A DNA stretch of 64,000 bases from Sphingomonadales bacterium (GCA_017309275.1 JAFKLT010000035.1:1-64000), one strand, 5' to 3'. Positions 40,672 through 50,363 are shown, counted from the first letter of the stretch. The notes: a model not told the origin generated them from the letters alone. Numbers and translations are program-made.

Positions 40672-41703
40672 TTAGAGGCCGAGCGCCGCCGCGATCCGCT
40701 CCCAGCAGACCAGCTTGAAATTCTGGGCCCTGGGCGCGTTGTCGCCGTCCTGCGCAAGAAAGAGCCCGTCGGGATAATCCGGGCCGAAATTGCCCGCGAC
40801 CGCTTCGATCCCGTCGGTGTCGCTGGTCGCGCCGAACTTGCCGGCGGCAATGGCGAAGCGGCCGACATAATCCATCGAAGGCAGTTTGAAGACGGCATAG
40901 GCATTGTCGCCCTGGCTCGACGCGATCAGATAGCGCTGGCCCTTGTGATCGATCGTCGCCAGACCCTCGACATCGGCGACCAGCCGCTGGTTGTCGACGG
41001 GCGCGACCAGACGCGCGCCGGCGGTCTTGCCGGTCTGAACCAATTGCCAGATGCCGACGTCCTCCTCGCCGACATACAGCGTGTCGCCGTCGAAGACGCA
41101 GCCTTCGGACTGGGTCGGAATCTTGTGCTCCCATTCGACCGTGAAGGTCGGCGCGGCGCCCTGCGGCAGTCCGATCGTGCCGACGCGAACGGTGCCGTCC
41201 TTGATGATCAGCGCGGCCTTGAGCGGTTCGCCCGGCGCCGTGCGCGCAAGGCAAAAGCCATAGGCCTCGCCCGTTCCCGCCGACGCGCGGCCGAGCGAGG
41301 TGAGCGCGGCGGTGGCGGGGTCGATCGCGAAGATCGCGAGATGCGCGTTGACGCCGTCGTTGCGGTCGCTGGCGACGATGATGTTGCCGCGCACGTCGAC
41401 ATTGTTGACGCGCCCGCCCTTGATGAAGGCCAGGTCCTTGCCGGTCAGGTCATAGGCGTGGATGCCCGCCTTCTTGTCGGTCGCGATGACCAGCACGCGG
41501 TTCGGGTTCGCGGGATCGACCCAGATCGCCGGATCGTCGGCGGCGTCGGCCTGGCCGGTGCCGACCGGTTCGGTCTCTCCGTCCGCGGTGATCTGGATCG
41601 GCGGCAGGCCCGCGATTACCGGCTGCGCCTGTTGCGCGGTGGCGCATCCGGCAACCGCCGACGCGAGGATGAGCGCGGAAGAATATTTCCAGGTCATGTT
41701 CAT
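40672..41703 (-). CDS. Beta-propeller phytase, 343 aa
   Basis: Releases phosphate from phytate, calcium-dependent, outside the cytoplasm. A lipoprotein-type signal with Cys20 (LASAVAGCATAQQ) is followed by the BPP pattern: TGQADAADDPAIWVDPANPN RVL, ATDKKAGIHAYDL, NNVDVRGNIIVASDRND, EGCVFDGDTLYVGEEDVGIW and GNFGPDYPDGLFLAQDGDN. The DAADDPAIW and DNDG-like calcium sites are present. It is the first of three co-directional genes suited to phosphate scavenging. Confidence 0.92.
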   Translation of the reverse strand: MNMTWKYSSALILASAVAGCATAQQAQPVIAGLPPIQITADGETEPVGTGQADAADDPAIWVDPANPNRVLVIATDKKAGIHAYDLTGKDLAFIKGGRVNNVDVRGNIIVASDRNDGVNAHLAIFAIDPATAALTSLGRASAGTGEAYGFCLARTAPGEPLKAALIIKDGTVRVGTIGLPQGAAPTFTVEWEHKIPTQSEGCVFDGDTLYVGEEDVGIWQLVQTGKTAGARLVAPVDNQRLVADVEGLATIDHKGQRYLIASSQGDNAYAVFKLPSMDYVGRFAIAAGKFGATSDTDGIEAVAGNFGPDYPDGLFLAQDGDNAPRAQNFKLVCWERIAAALGL

Positions 41704-41734
41704 TCTCGATCTCCCCTTGGTCTGTCTGGTTGGC

Positions 41735-43147
41735 TTATTTCGCGCGCGCGACGCAGACGCCGCCGTCCGGGCCGACGTCGCCCGTGCAGCGCCGCTCGGC
41801 CAGCGTCGGCTCGCCGACTTCGCTGAGGCGGTTGCCCGCCGCCGTCCGCTCCAGGTCGAAACCGTCGTAGAGCTTCCCCGACGCGGTGAAGGTCCGGAAC
41901 TTGATGCGCTTCGGCTCGACGTCGACGATCTGGTAAAGCTCGGTCGCCTCCGCGATCTTGTCGGGCTGCCACGGGCTGCGGTCGTTGAGCGCGTACATCT
42001 TCGACCCCGTGACCGACACCAGATAGACCGGCCCCTGGATCATGCCGTCGGCGCGCGCCTTCGCGCTCGCCTCGCGCCCGGCTTCGGCGGTCAGGCGGCT
42101 GTAGCAATGGTCGTGGCCCTGCAGCACCAGGTCGACCTTGCGCTTGTCGAACACCGGCTTCCACGCGGCCTTGATCTCCGCCGTGTCGTTCGGGCGGGCG
42201 CAGGTGAAGACCGGCTGGTGGAACAGCACGACGTTCCAGTTCGCCTTGCTCGACGCCAGCGTCTGGTCCAGCCAGCGCGTCTGCGCCTCCATCGACCCCA
42301 AGTTGATCGCCGCCGTCCCGTCGAGGACGATGAAGCGCACCCCCTGATAATCGACGTAATAGGTCGTCGCTTTCACCGGCTCCGCGCCATTGGCGGGCAG
42401 CGCGAACTGCGCGGGCCAATAGGGGCCGAGGTTATAGACCTCGGTCCCGTCGGGCTGGACGACGTCGACATATTCGTGGTTGCCGGTCGCGGGAACCTGC
42501 GGGACGATCGAATAATTATAGCCGCCCGCCTGGTTCCATTCGCCCCATTCGTCGTCATGGTCCAGGTCGTCGCGCTGCGCGACCAGGTCGCCGGCATGGA
42601 CGACCAGCGCGATGTCGCCATTGCCGTGAAAGGCCTGGCGGATGACGCGGCTGGCATAGGTCAGGATGCCGTTCTGGACGTCGCCCAGATAGAGAAAGCG
42701 AAACGGCTTCGCCTCGACGGCGGCGGTGCGGAACTGATGCCACTCGCTCCAGCCCGCCGCGCCCTTGACGCGATAGGCATAGGCGGTGTCGGGGGTCAGG
42801 CCGGTGAAGCGGACCTGATGATAGAGCGCGGGGCCATAGCTGCTGTCGACCTTGCGGCTGGTGCCCGTGACGATCCGCGCCTTTTCCTCGAGCGTCGGGC
42901 CGTCGACCGATACGGCGATCTGGGCTTCTGCGCTCGCCTGCGCGGTGTCGGTGCGAAAGGCGACCGCCATCTCGCGGCTGGGGTCCGCGCCGGGGGTGAG
43001 CACGATCCGGTCGGGCAGGTTCCTGGGGGCATAGGGCAGCCCCGGCGAACGCGGGATCGGCGCGGTCGCCGCCGGATCCGCGGCCAGCGCGGGGCCGCTG
43101 GCGATCGAACAAAGGGTGGCTAGCGCGATCAGACCGTATTTTTGCAT
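41735..43147 (-). CDS. Purple-acid-phosphatase-like metallophosphoesterase, 470 aa
   Basis: A secreted phosphatase. Signal peptide 1-22 (ending GPALA-AD); an N-terminal fibronectin-III-like domain (about 40-150). The metallophosphoesterase core has LYLGDVQNG, VVHAGDLVAQRDD, ATGNHEYVDV, FHQPVF and VLQGHDHCYSR, i.e. all five metal-binding blocks. ATG 43147 starts the signal peptide; the longer frame adds unrelated residues. It lies 31 bp upstream of phytase on the same strand. Confidence 0.92.
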   Translation of the reverse strand: MQKYGLIALATLCSIASGPALAADPAATAPIPRSPGLPYAPRNLPDRIVLTPGADPSREMAVAFRTDTAQASAEAQIAVSVDGPTLEEKARIVTGTSRKVDSSYGPALYHQVRFTGLTPDTAYAYRVKGAAGWSEWHQFRTAAVEAKPFRFLYLGDVQNGILTYASRVIRQAFHGNGDIALVVHAGDLVAQRDDLDHDDEWGEWNQAGGYNYSIVPQVPATGNHEYVDVVQPDGTEVYNLGPYWPAQFALPANGAEPVKATTYYVDYQGVRFIVLDGTAAINLGSMEAQTRWLDQTLASSKANWNVVLFHQPVFTCARPNDTAEIKAAWKPVFDKRKVDLVLQGHDHCYSRLTAEAGREASAKARADGMIQGPVYLVSVTGSKMYALNDRSPWQPDKIAEATELYQIVDVEPKRIKFRTFTASGKLYDGFDLERTAAGNRLSEVGEPTLAERRCTGDVGPDGGVCVARAK

Positions 43148-43227
43148 GTCCAACTCTTTCGGATGAAGAATGGCCGACCGGGGCCGCACCATCCGGCACG
43201 GCCCCGCTGGGTTCCGGGTCAGGCGAC

Positions 43228-46026
43228 CTAGAATTTCACGCGGACACCGCCGAACAGCGTGTATCCGAACTTTTCATATTCATAGACGCGCTCGCGGGTG
43301 CCGTAATAGCGGACGCCCGGCGAGTTGGTGAGGTTCTTCGCCTCGACGAAGATGCCGACATTCTTGAGCAGCTGATAGCTGCCCGTCACGTCGAGCTGGC
43401 CGCGCCCTTCCCAATAGAGGTCGAGGTTGGCGTCGTTGGCGTTGATCTCGTTCAGATAGTCGCTGCGCTTGGTATAGGAAACGCGCAGGTTCAACGGCCC
43501 CCGCTCATAAAAGAGCGCGGCGTTCCAGCTATGCTTCGAATTGCCGGGCAGCGGCATGATCTGGCGGCCGGCATAGGGCTGGGCCAGCTTCACCTCGGCT
43601 TCGGTCCACGTATAGTTGGCGAAGACGCCAAAGCCGCTGAGCAGGCCGGGCAGGAAGGTGAACTGCTGCTGCCAGTTCACCTCGACGCCGTACAGATGGC
43701 CCTCGGGCGCGTTTTCGGGACGGGTCAGTTCGGCCGCGGCACCAAGATAGGTGCCGTTGCGCGTGACCGTGTAGCGATAATCCTTCAGGTCCTTGTAGAA
43801 GCCGTTGACCGAGATCATGCCCAGCGGCTGGAGATAATATTCCAGGCCCGCATCGACATTGTTCGACAGCGTCGGACGCAGCAGCGGATTGCCCGACGTC
43901 ACGCGAACGATCGCGCTGTCGGTGTTCTCGACCACGCGCGGAACCAGGTCGACGAAGTTCGGCCGATTGATCGCGCGGGTCAGCGCGAAACGGCCGATCA
44001 GATTGTCGGTGAAGTTGTGGCGCACGGTCAGGTTGGGGAACCAGCGGCCATAGCGCGACTTGGCCACGGCCTCGCCGATCGCGCTCGTGCTTTCGTTGAA
44101 GGTCGGTGCGGCGCCGCGGAAGTCGGTGGTTTCATACCGCACGCCGGCCACGACCAGCGTCGACCCCAGGTCGAACTGGCCCATGCCGAAGATGCCGAGG
44201 ATCTTTTCGCTGCCGGTATAATCGGCGGTGATCGATTGCGGCATCCGGCGTTCCGACGTCGGCCTGGTCAGGTCGAAATATTGGTCGGCCAGCGTCGGGT
44301 TGAACTTGTTGCCGAGGAGATAGTCGAAGTTCGTCGATTCGATATCGGTCAGGAAGCTGGCGAGGGTGCCCGTCGGCGCCGCCGACGCGCGGCGGTCGCG
44401 AAAGCGTTCCTCGTTGGCGGTGACGTTGCGATCGCGGTAGCGGCCGCCGAAGCTGTAGGTCACCGGAACGCCCGCGAAGGTCGACGGGAATTCGACCTTG
44501 GTCTGGAACGTCCATTCGTCGTTGAAGGTGTCGTTCGCGCGATAGGCATTCTCGCGGAACGCAAAGCGATCGACCTGCAGATGCTCGCCCGTGGTGAACA
44601 GCGAATAGTCGGGATTGTCCGGGTTCGCGAAATCATAGCTCTGGCGCGGACGCAGCGTCGACCGGAACAAAAGCTCGTCGCGGCGCGGATAGGTCTGTTC
44701 GGACTTGGTGTAGGTGCCCGAATATTCGATCTTGCCGCCGCCGAGCCGGTGCTCGCCGCCCGCCGTCGCGGTGTAGATCTCGTTGCGCTGGACGCGGTGG
44801 CGCACCTGCTTTTCGATGCGGGTGTTGGTATAGGTCGCGCTGGTGTTGGTCGCGCCCGGCTGCAACGTGCCTTCGGTCCACAGGATGCTCAGGCGGTTGC
44901 GGAATTCATTGTCCTCGAACCGCGAATAGGACCCGCGCAGATACAGGCGCGAACCCGGCGCCGGACGCCATTCGAGCGCACCGGTCGCGGCGATGCGCTC
45001 GCGCTTGGTGTCGTAATCCTTGAACAGCGTTTCGGTGACGCCGTACAGCGAATTGCCGATCGACGCCCAGGCGTTCTCGACATTGTCGAGCTTGCGGTCG
45101 GTGCGCGAATAGCTGCCCGACAACAGCACGCCGAACTGCTTCTCGGCGCCGAAGCGGTTGCTGACCGACAGCGCGGCGCGGCGGTCGCTGGTGCCGCCCA
45201 TCTGGTTGTGGCTGAGCCCGGCCGAGGCGCTGAGGCGAAAGCCGCGGCTGTCGAAGGCCGAACGCGTCGCGATGTTCACCGCGCCCGCGATCGAATCGGC
45301 GTCCTGATAGGGGAGCAGCGACTTGCTGACCTCCAGGTTCGCGACGATGTCCGACGGGATGGTGTCTAGGTCGATCGCGCGGGTGGTCGGGCTGGGCGCG
45401 GTCACGGTCACGCCGTCGATCGACACGGCGGTAAAGTCGGCGGGGGCGCCGCGCACGTTGATATAGCGGCCTTCGCCCTGGTCGCGTTCGATGCCGATGC
45501 CCGCGACGCGCTGCAGCGCTTCGGCGATGTTCGGGTCGGGAAAGCGGCCGATGGCGTCCGACGAGACGACGTTGGTGGTGTTGATCGCCTGCCGCTGCTG
45601 GTTCAGCGCGCGCGCCGTATTGTCGACGATCGACGCGGCGGTAACGACGATGTCGCTCTCTTCGCCGCGCGGCACGACCAGGTTCAGCGAGGTGCTGCGG
45701 CCCGACAGGGTGACCGGCTGGTTGAAGGCGGGGCGACCGAGATAGCGCACCTCGACCGTGACATTGCCGCTTTCGGGCGCGGTCAGCACGAAGCCGCCCT
45801 GCAGGTCGGTCGTCGTCTCGACGCCGAGTTCCGGAATGATCACGCGCGCGCCGGGGAGCGCCGAGCCTGCTTCGTCATAGATATTGCCCGACAGGACGGC
45901 CTGGGCCTGCAGCGCGGCGGCGGTCGAGGCTTCCTGGGCCTTGGCCGTCTGGGCAAGACCGATCGTCGACAGGACGAGCATGGAGCCGCCCAGGACAAGT
46001 GAATGGCGCAGTTTGAGAGAGCTCAT
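43228..46026 (-). CDS. TonB-dependent receptor with N-terminal carboxypeptidase-like domain, 932 aa
   Basis: Outer membrane active-transport barrel. Signal peptide 1-31 (ending TAKAQ), then a CarbopepD_reg-like domain (LSGNIYDEAGSALPGARVII). The plug (IVVTAASIVDNTARALNQQR; ALQRVAGIGIERDQGEGRYI NVRGAPADF) and a barrel ending FGGVRVKF with terminal Phe follow. ATG 46026 begins the signal; upstream codons in frame are unsupported. Next to phytase and phosphatase it probably imports a phosphorylated compound or its product (inferred). Confidence 0.93.
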   Translation of the reverse strand: MSSLKLRHSLVLGGSMLVLSTIGLAQTAKAQEASTAAALQAQAVLSGNIYDEAGSALPGARVIIPELGVETTTDLQGGFVLTAPESGNVTVEVRYLGRPAFNQPVTLSGRSTSLNLVVPRGEESDIVVTAASIVDNTARALNQQRQAINTTNVVSSDAIGRFPDPNIAEALQRVAGIGIERDQGEGRYINVRGAPADFTAVSIDGVTVTAPSPTTRAIDLDTIPSDIVANLEVSKSLLPYQDADSIAGAVNIATRSAFDSRGFRLSASAGLSHNQMGGTSDRRAALSVSNRFGAEKQFGVLLSGSYSRTDRKLDNVENAWASIGNSLYGVTETLFKDYDTKRERIAATGALEWRPAPGSRLYLRGSYSRFEDNEFRNRLSILWTEGTLQPGATNTSATYTNTRIEKQVRHRVQRNEIYTATAGGEHRLGGGKIEYSGTYTKSEQTYPRRDELLFRSTLRPRQSYDFANPDNPDYSLFTTGEHLQVDRFAFRENAYRANDTFNDEWTFQTKVEFPSTFAGVPVTYSFGGRYRDRNVTANEERFRDRRASAAPTGTLASFLTDIESTNFDYLLGNKFNPTLADQYFDLTRPTSERRMPQSITADYTGSEKILGIFGMGQFDLGSTLVVAGVRYETTDFRGAAPTFNESTSAIGEAVAKSRYGRWFPNLTVRHNFTDNLIGRFALTRAINRPNFVDLVPRVVENTDSAIVRVTSGNPLLRPTLSNNVDAGLEYYLQPLGMISVNGFYKDLKDYRYTVTRNGTYLGAAAELTRPENAPEGHLYGVEVNWQQQFTFLPGLLSGFGVFANYTWTEAEVKLAQPYAGRQIMPLPGNSKHSWNAALFYERGPLNLRVSYTKRSDYLNEINANDANLDLYWEGRGQLDVTGSYQLLKNVGIFVEAKNLTNSPGVRYYGTRERVYEYEKFGYTLFGGVRVKF

Positions 46027-46298
46027 TTTTTCCCCGTTTTTTGATTGGCAGGGCAGGCGGGCCGCCCTTGAGAGAGAATGCGAAACCCGCCGCGGCATCT
46101 TTGCTCGCGGCGGGGTGGGGCGCGTGTGGCAAGGCTCCGTGACTCCCATGTTACGATGGCGTCACACTATTGAAACATTTGGGGAATTTTCGAGCGCGAT
46201 CGGCTGCGAACCCCCGGAACCCTAAGGGCTCGGGAAATTTTTTCGGTTCGCGCTTTTTTGATCAATCGCGCCCGGAAAGGCGCCCTGGCCGCGTGCGA

Positions 46299-48077
46299 TC
46301 AGCCGATATGCTTGAAAATCCAGCCGATGCTGGCGCCGCCTGCGGGCGCGGTGCCCGTGACGACGAGTTGTTCGGCGGGATGCGGGCGGCCATCGCCGTC
46401 GACCCACAGGCTTTCCTCGATGTTCAGCGCCCCGTCGGAGGTGCGGAACTGCCACAGCGGCCCCCCGGAGATGCGGAGCAGCGCGCCGAGCTTGTCGGCG
46501 GTCAGGCTGGCCGAGATATTGCGCCCCAGGTGAAAGCGCAGGGTGAATTTCTTGTCGCCCTTGCGCCGCGTGCGCGGGGCGGGAAGCAGCATGTCCTCGC
46601 CGCGCAGCTCGCGCCCGTTGGGCGACAGGATCAGCAGGCGGCGGTGGATCAGGCCGTGGCGGCGCGCATAGCCGTCGTGGCTCATCTCGACGCGGCTGCC
46701 CTGCGGCGTTTCGCGCCGGTCGAGCTCGACCTCGGTCACGCCGCGGCCCAGGACGCCGCTCGCCAGGATCGCGGTCGAATTGGTATCGTCGATCGTCAGC
46801 GTCGAATGCGCGGCGGTGGTGCGCAGTCCGCGCGCCAGGTCGGCGGGGATCGTCGCGCCGGTCAGCGCGGCGCCGCCGCAGTTGACGACGATGCGCTCGT
46901 CGCCGTCGGACAGTTCGAACGCCAGCGTCGAGGCGCAGCCCGCCTCGGTCACGCGCGCGATCGGCGGCGGCGCGGCATCGGCGAGCAGGACGACCTTGTT
47001 CGCGACCAGACGCTGATAGCCCCAGTCGCGCGCTTGCTTGAGCGGCCGCGTGCGCACGCCGCTGGCGCCGACGACCGCCTGGATATGCGCGGCTGAGGTG
47101 GCGCCGCTGCCCTGCCAGCTTCCCATGCCGCCGTCGCTGTGGACCAGGCCGAGCAGCGCGGGGACGGTGCGGGCGAGTACCTCCTGCAGGAAGGGCGGCA
47201 CTTCCATCCGGCGCATGTCATAGATGCGCGCGAGCATCGACAGCGCCATGACCGCATCGAGCTGCGCCTGCGGCGAGCGCGCGATATTGCCGCCGTCGGC
47301 GTAGAAGCTCGTCTCGATCACCTTGCGCAGCCCGGCTTCGCCGAACACCTGCCGCGGTTCGCCGCCGGGCATCAGCAGCGAGGCGGCGACGATGCCGATC
47401 CATGCGACGAGTTGGCCCGTGCCGGGGCGCGTCTTGTCGGCGACGCGGTCGAGATGGCGGGCCGAGCGCGCGAGATGGTTGAGCACCGCCGACCGATAGA
47501 TAAGGTCGCTCGACGACAGGATCAGCGGCGCGTGGGCCGCCCAGAACAGGATGCGCCAGCCGGTGTTTTCGGCCTGCCACGCGGGTTCGCTCACCGCTTC
47601 GCCATGCGTGCCGAGCCAGTGGCGCACAACCGCTTCGGCGATCGGGGCGCTGTCGGCGCGGTTGCCCGTCGCCGCCAGGTCGCGCAGCCAGGCAAAGCTG
47701 TGGAGATAGTCGGCAAAGGTCGGCGCGACGTCGAGCGCGGCGAAGTCCAGCTCGCCGAGCGACAGCTTCAGCCCGCGATGCAGGAAGTGGCCCGCGCGGA
47801 TGGCGGTGCCCGCGCGAACGTCGCCGGGAACCGGGTCGGTGGGCACGCCCAGCAGCTTCAGCGGAAAGCGGCCCTTCAGGCGCAGGGCATGGAGCGGGGT
47901 GCGCCAGGTCAGCCGGGTGATATAGTTGGCGACGCGGTCGCCCAGCGACAGGCCCTTGTCAGCGGGCAGGCGGATCAGGCGCTTGCCGGGCTCGATGCTG
48001 TCGTCGAGCGGCGGGGCGTCGTCGCCCGGATCGGGAATCGAACTCGAAGGGGCAGAGGTCAATGGTCTCCCCTCCAT
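46299..48077 (-). CDS. Heparinase II/III family protein, 592 aa
   Basis: A polysaccharide lyase-like protein. The helical N-terminal toroid (about 90-360; WAAHAPLILSSSDLIYRSAV, SDGGMGSWQGSGATSAAHIQ) is followed by a beta-sandwich (from about 380; TAAHSTLTIDDTNSTAILAS, EMSHDGYARRHGLIHRRLLI LSP). No signal peptide is seen, which is usual for the sphingomonad protein beside purH and rpe. Substrate is unknown. Three bp separate its start from the rpe stop, so they form one operon. Confidence 0.88.
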   Translation of the reverse strand: MEGRPLTSAPSSSIPDPGDDAPPLDDSIEPGKRLIRLPADKGLSLGDRVANYITRLTWRTPLHALRLKGRFPLKLLGVPTDPVPGDVRAGTAIRAGHFLHRGLKLSLGELDFAALDVAPTFADYLHSFAWLRDLAATGNRADSAPIAEAVVRHWLGTHGEAVSEPAWQAENTGWRILFWAAHAPLILSSSDLIYRSAVLNHLARSARHLDRVADKTRPGTGQLVAWIGIVAASLLMPGGEPRQVFGEAGLRKVIETSFYADGGNIARSPQAQLDAVMALSMLARIYDMRRMEVPPFLQEVLARTVPALLGLVHSDGGMGSWQGSGATSAAHIQAVVGASGVRTRPLKQARDWGYQRLVANKVVLLADAAPPPIARVTEAGCASTLAFELSDGDERIVVNCGGAALTGATIPADLARGLRTTAAHSTLTIDDTNSTAILASGVLGRGVTEVELDRRETPQGSRVEMSHDGYARRHGLIHRRLLILSPNGRELRGEDMLLPAPRTRRKGDKKFTLRFHLGRNISASLTADKLGALLRISGGPLWQFRTSDGALNIEESLWVDGDGRPHPAEQLVVTGTAPAGGASIGWIFKHIG

Positions 48078-48080
48078 CGA

Positions 48081-48752
48081 TCAGTCGCCGCGCAGGCGCC
48101 GGATATTGTCGGCGTAGGCGTCTGGCCCGCCCTTGAAGGTCGCGGTCCCGGCGACCAGCACGTCAGCCCCCGCCGAAATCGCCAGCGGCGCGGTGTTCGC
48201 ATCGATGCCGCCGTCGACCTCCAGCCGGATGTCGCGACCCGACTTCTCGATCATCTTGCGCACCGCCTCGATCTTGCGAAGCTGGTTCGAAATGAAGCTC
48301 TGGCCGCCGAAGCCCGGATTGACGCTCATGATCAGGACCAGGTCGATGTCGTCGATCAGATAGTCGAGCATCTTGGCCGCGGTCGCCGGGTTGAGCGACA
48401 CGCCGGCCTGCTTGCCCAGCGACTTGATGTGCTGGACGGTGCGGTGGATGTGCGGTCCCGCCTCGGGGTGGACGGTGATGATGTCGGCGCCCGCCGCGGC
48501 GAAGGCGTCGAGGAAATGATCGACCGGCGAGATCATCAGATGGACGTCGAAGGGCAGGGTCGAATGCGGACGCAGCGCCTTAACGACCATCGGGCCGATC
48601 GTCAGATTGGGCACGAAATGCCCGTCCATCACGTCGATATGCACCCAGTCGGCGCCCGCCGCCTCGATCGCGCGCACCTCTTCGCCAAGGCGCGCGAAGT
48701 CGGCGCTGAGGATCGAGGGGGCGATGCGGACGGAAGGCGACGTGGCGGTCAT
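48081..48752 (-). CDS. rpe: Ribulose-phosphate 3-epimerase, 223 aa
   Basis: Interconverts ribulose 5-phosphate and xylulose 5-phosphate. TIM barrel with [40 protein letters not shown] (metal-binding His/Asp), [20 protein letters not shown] and [13 protein letters not shown]; the phosphate-binding [10 protein letters not shown] and [10 protein letters not shown] are intact. Confidence 0.95.
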   Translation of the reverse strand: MTATSPSVRIAPSILSADFARLGEEVRAIEAAGADWVHIDVMDGHFVPNLTIGPMVVKALRPHSTLPFDVHLMISPVDHFLDAFAAAGADIITVHPEAGPHIHRTVQHIKSLGKQAGVSLNPATAAKMLDYLIDDIDLVLIMSVNPGFGGQSFISNQLRKIEAVRKMIEKSGRDIRLEVDGGIDANTAPLAISAGADVLVAGTATFKGGPDAYADNIRRLRGD

Positions 48753-48839
48753 GGAGACCGGCCTTAACCATCTAGCATGTGCGGGGCAAGCGCGGGCGGG
48801 ATGCTATTCGCGGGCATTGAAAAATAATATCGGCGCGCG

Positions 48840-49082
48840 TCAGCGCCAGCGCCAGCCACCCTGGGTTTTGGCGCGATAGAGCGGCATCGGGGCGATGCCG
48901 GCCAGAACGACCGCGATCGTCGTCATCACCGGCCGCCCCTGTCCCAGCATCGCGATCCCGGTGATCAGCGCGATATGCGCCAGCAGCAGCGCCCAACCCT
49001 GCCAAGCGATCGGCAGGCCGGCGCCATAGCCGCGCTTTTTCGGCCGGAACCAGGGGCGATCGTCGAACAGCAGGTGCAGCAT
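48840..49082 (-). CDS. Small membrane protein of the SPFH cluster, 80 aa
   Basis: N-terminal MLHLLFDDRPWFRPKKRGYG AG, then two hydrophobic segments (about 26-46 ALLLAHIALITGIAMLG and 50-68 MTTIAVVLAGIAPMPLYRAK). ATG 49082 directly follows the stop of the RHH gene (1 bp gap), so the three genes SPFH, RHH and this one form one operon. Function unknown; a partner of the SPFH membrane protein is plausible. Confidence 0.8.
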   Translation of the reverse strand: MLHLLFDDRPWFRPKKRGYGAGLPIAWQGWALLLAHIALITGIAMLGQGRPVMTTIAVVLAGIAPMPLYRAKTQGGWRWR

Positions 49083-49083
49083 C

Positions 49084-49287
49084 TCAGCTTTCCTTCTTGG
49101 GGGGACGTCCGCGTTTGGGGGCGTCGGATTGCTTGACGCTGACGCCGCGGCGACTCAGCGCCTCGCGCAGCAATATTTCGATCTCGGCATTGGCGCTGCG
49201 CAATTCGGCCGAAGCCAGCCGCTCGATCGCGGCGTACAATGCCGGATCGAGGCGGAGGGCAAAGGCTTTCTTCGACTGCACGGGCAC
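49084..49287 (-). CDS. Ribbon-helix-helix (Arc/CopG-type) protein, 67 aa
   Basis: The RHH pattern is KKAFALRLDPALYAAIERLA as the beta strand and first helix, then SANAEIEILLREALSRRG. A basic tail KRGRPPKKES follows, AT-hook-like in its RGRP core. It is expected to bind DNA as a dimer of dimers and is the natural candidate to bind the 30-bp palindrome ahead of the operon (inferred). No toxin-like partner is adjacent. Confidence 0.85.
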   Translation of the reverse strand: MPVQSKKAFALRLDPALYAAIERLASAELRSANAEIEILLREALSRRGVSVKQSDAPKRGRPPKKES

Positions 49288-49296
49288 CGCTCGACC

Positions 49297-50199
49297 TCAG
49301 TAGAGCGAGCCGGTGTTGACGACGGGCTGCGTGTCGCGTTCGCCGCAGAGCACGACCATCAGGTTCGAAACCATCGCGGCCTTTCGCTCGTCGTCCAGGT
49401 CGACGACATTCTTCTCCGACAGGTGCTGCAGTGCCATCTCGACCATCGTCACCGCGCCTTCGACCAGCTTCTTGCGCGCCGCGATCACGGCCTCGGCCTG
49501 CTGGCGGCGGAGCATCGCGCCGGCGATTTCCTGTGCATAGGCCAGGTGGGTCAGGCCGCATTCGTCGACCGTGATGCCCGCGACCTCGAGTCGCTCGATC
49601 AGCGCCTTGCGCAGTTCGATGCCGACCTCGTCATGATTGCCGCGCAGCGTGATTTCCTGATGTTCGATATCGTCATAGGGATAGCGCGAACCGATCGCGC
49701 GCACCGCGGCCTCGATCTGCGCCATGACGAATTCCTTGTAATCGTCGACGTCGAACAGCGCCTGCGCGGTGTCGGTGACGCGCCAGACGACCTGCGCCGC
49801 CATTTCGATCGGGTTGCCGCGCAGGTCGTTGACCTTGATCTTGTCCGAAATGACGTTGTTCGCGCGCACCGCGATCTTCTTGCGCGTCAGCCACGGAAGC
49901 ACCCAGCGCAGCCCCTCGTCGCGGTCGGTGCCCTTGTACGCGCCGAACAGCTGGATCGCCGCGGCCTCGTTGGGGTTGATCATGTAAAAGCCGCACAGGA
50001 TGATCGTGCCGGCGATCGCCGAGGCGGCGACCACGACCCACTTCCACGCGACCTGCACGTCGGCGCTGCCGTTGCTGATCGCCGCCCATGCGGCGACGCC
50101 CAGCAAGATCACCCAGATGAGCAGCATCAGGTAACCGCTCTGCGTTGCGGCGCGCGTCTCGCGGCTGCGGTTCAGCGCCGGTGTCCCACTCTCGACCAT
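49297..50199 (-). CDS. SPFH/band 7 family protein, 300 aa
   Basis: Membrane-anchored prohibitin/stomatin-like protein. Two N-terminal helices (about 23-42 YLMLLIWVILLGVAAWAAIS; 53-72 WVVVAASAIAGTIILCGFYM) are followed by the SPFH domain (MINPNEAAAIQLFGAYKGTD; RANNVISDKIKVNDLRGNPI; QVVWRVTDTAQALFDVDDYK). An Ala-rich coiled coil and a C-terminal CGERDTQPVVNTGSLY complete it. ATG 50199 has GGAGGGAAAC just before it. It likely forms large rings organising membrane proteases or stress responses (known for the superfamily). Confidence 0.9.
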   Translation of the reverse strand: MVESGTPALNRSRETRAATQSGYLMLLIWVILLGVAAWAAISNGSADVQVAWKWVVVAASAIAGTIILCGFYMINPNEAAAIQLFGAYKGTDRDEGLRWVLPWLTRKKIAVRANNVISDKIKVNDLRGNPIEMAAQVVWRVTDTAQALFDVDDYKEFVMAQIEAAVRAIGSRYPYDDIEHQEITLRGNHDEVGIELRKALIERLEVAGITVDECGLTHLAYAQEIAGAMLRRQQAEAVIAARKKLVEGAVTMVEMALQHLSEKNVVDLDDERKAAMVSNLMVVLCGERDTQPVVNTGSLY

Positions 50200-50217
50200 G
50201 TTTCCCTCCGAATCACT

Positions 50218-50247
50218 CGATATAAAGATGATATCATATTTATATCG
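50218..50247 (-). promoter_or_regulatory. 30-bp near-perfect palindrome in the SPFH promoter
   Basis: CGATATAAAGATGAT is followed by ATCATATTTATATCG; the halves differ from perfect symmetry at one pair. It begins 18 bp upstream of the SPFH start and overlaps a plausible -10 (TAAATA on the minus strand) placed 16 bp from a TTGACG (50259-50264). It looks like a repressor operator; the RHH protein of the operon is a candidate. Confidence 0.65.
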
Positions 50248-50363
50248 TTTTGGACGGGCGTCAATCGGGATTGTCACCGTGGTTTCATGGCGATCAAGGA
50301 TTGGTGTGGCGCGGTCCGTGATCGGAAAATGGGTTGGCTGACGAAGGTCAGTCGCGATAGTCT

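Noticed and set aside
46148..46166. Pho-box-like ATGTTAC...CGTCACA with 11-bp spacing upstream of the TonB receptor gene
   Set aside because: Only a partial match to PhoB repeats, and it faces away from the receptor gene. Too weak to list as an operator despite the phosphate-related genes.
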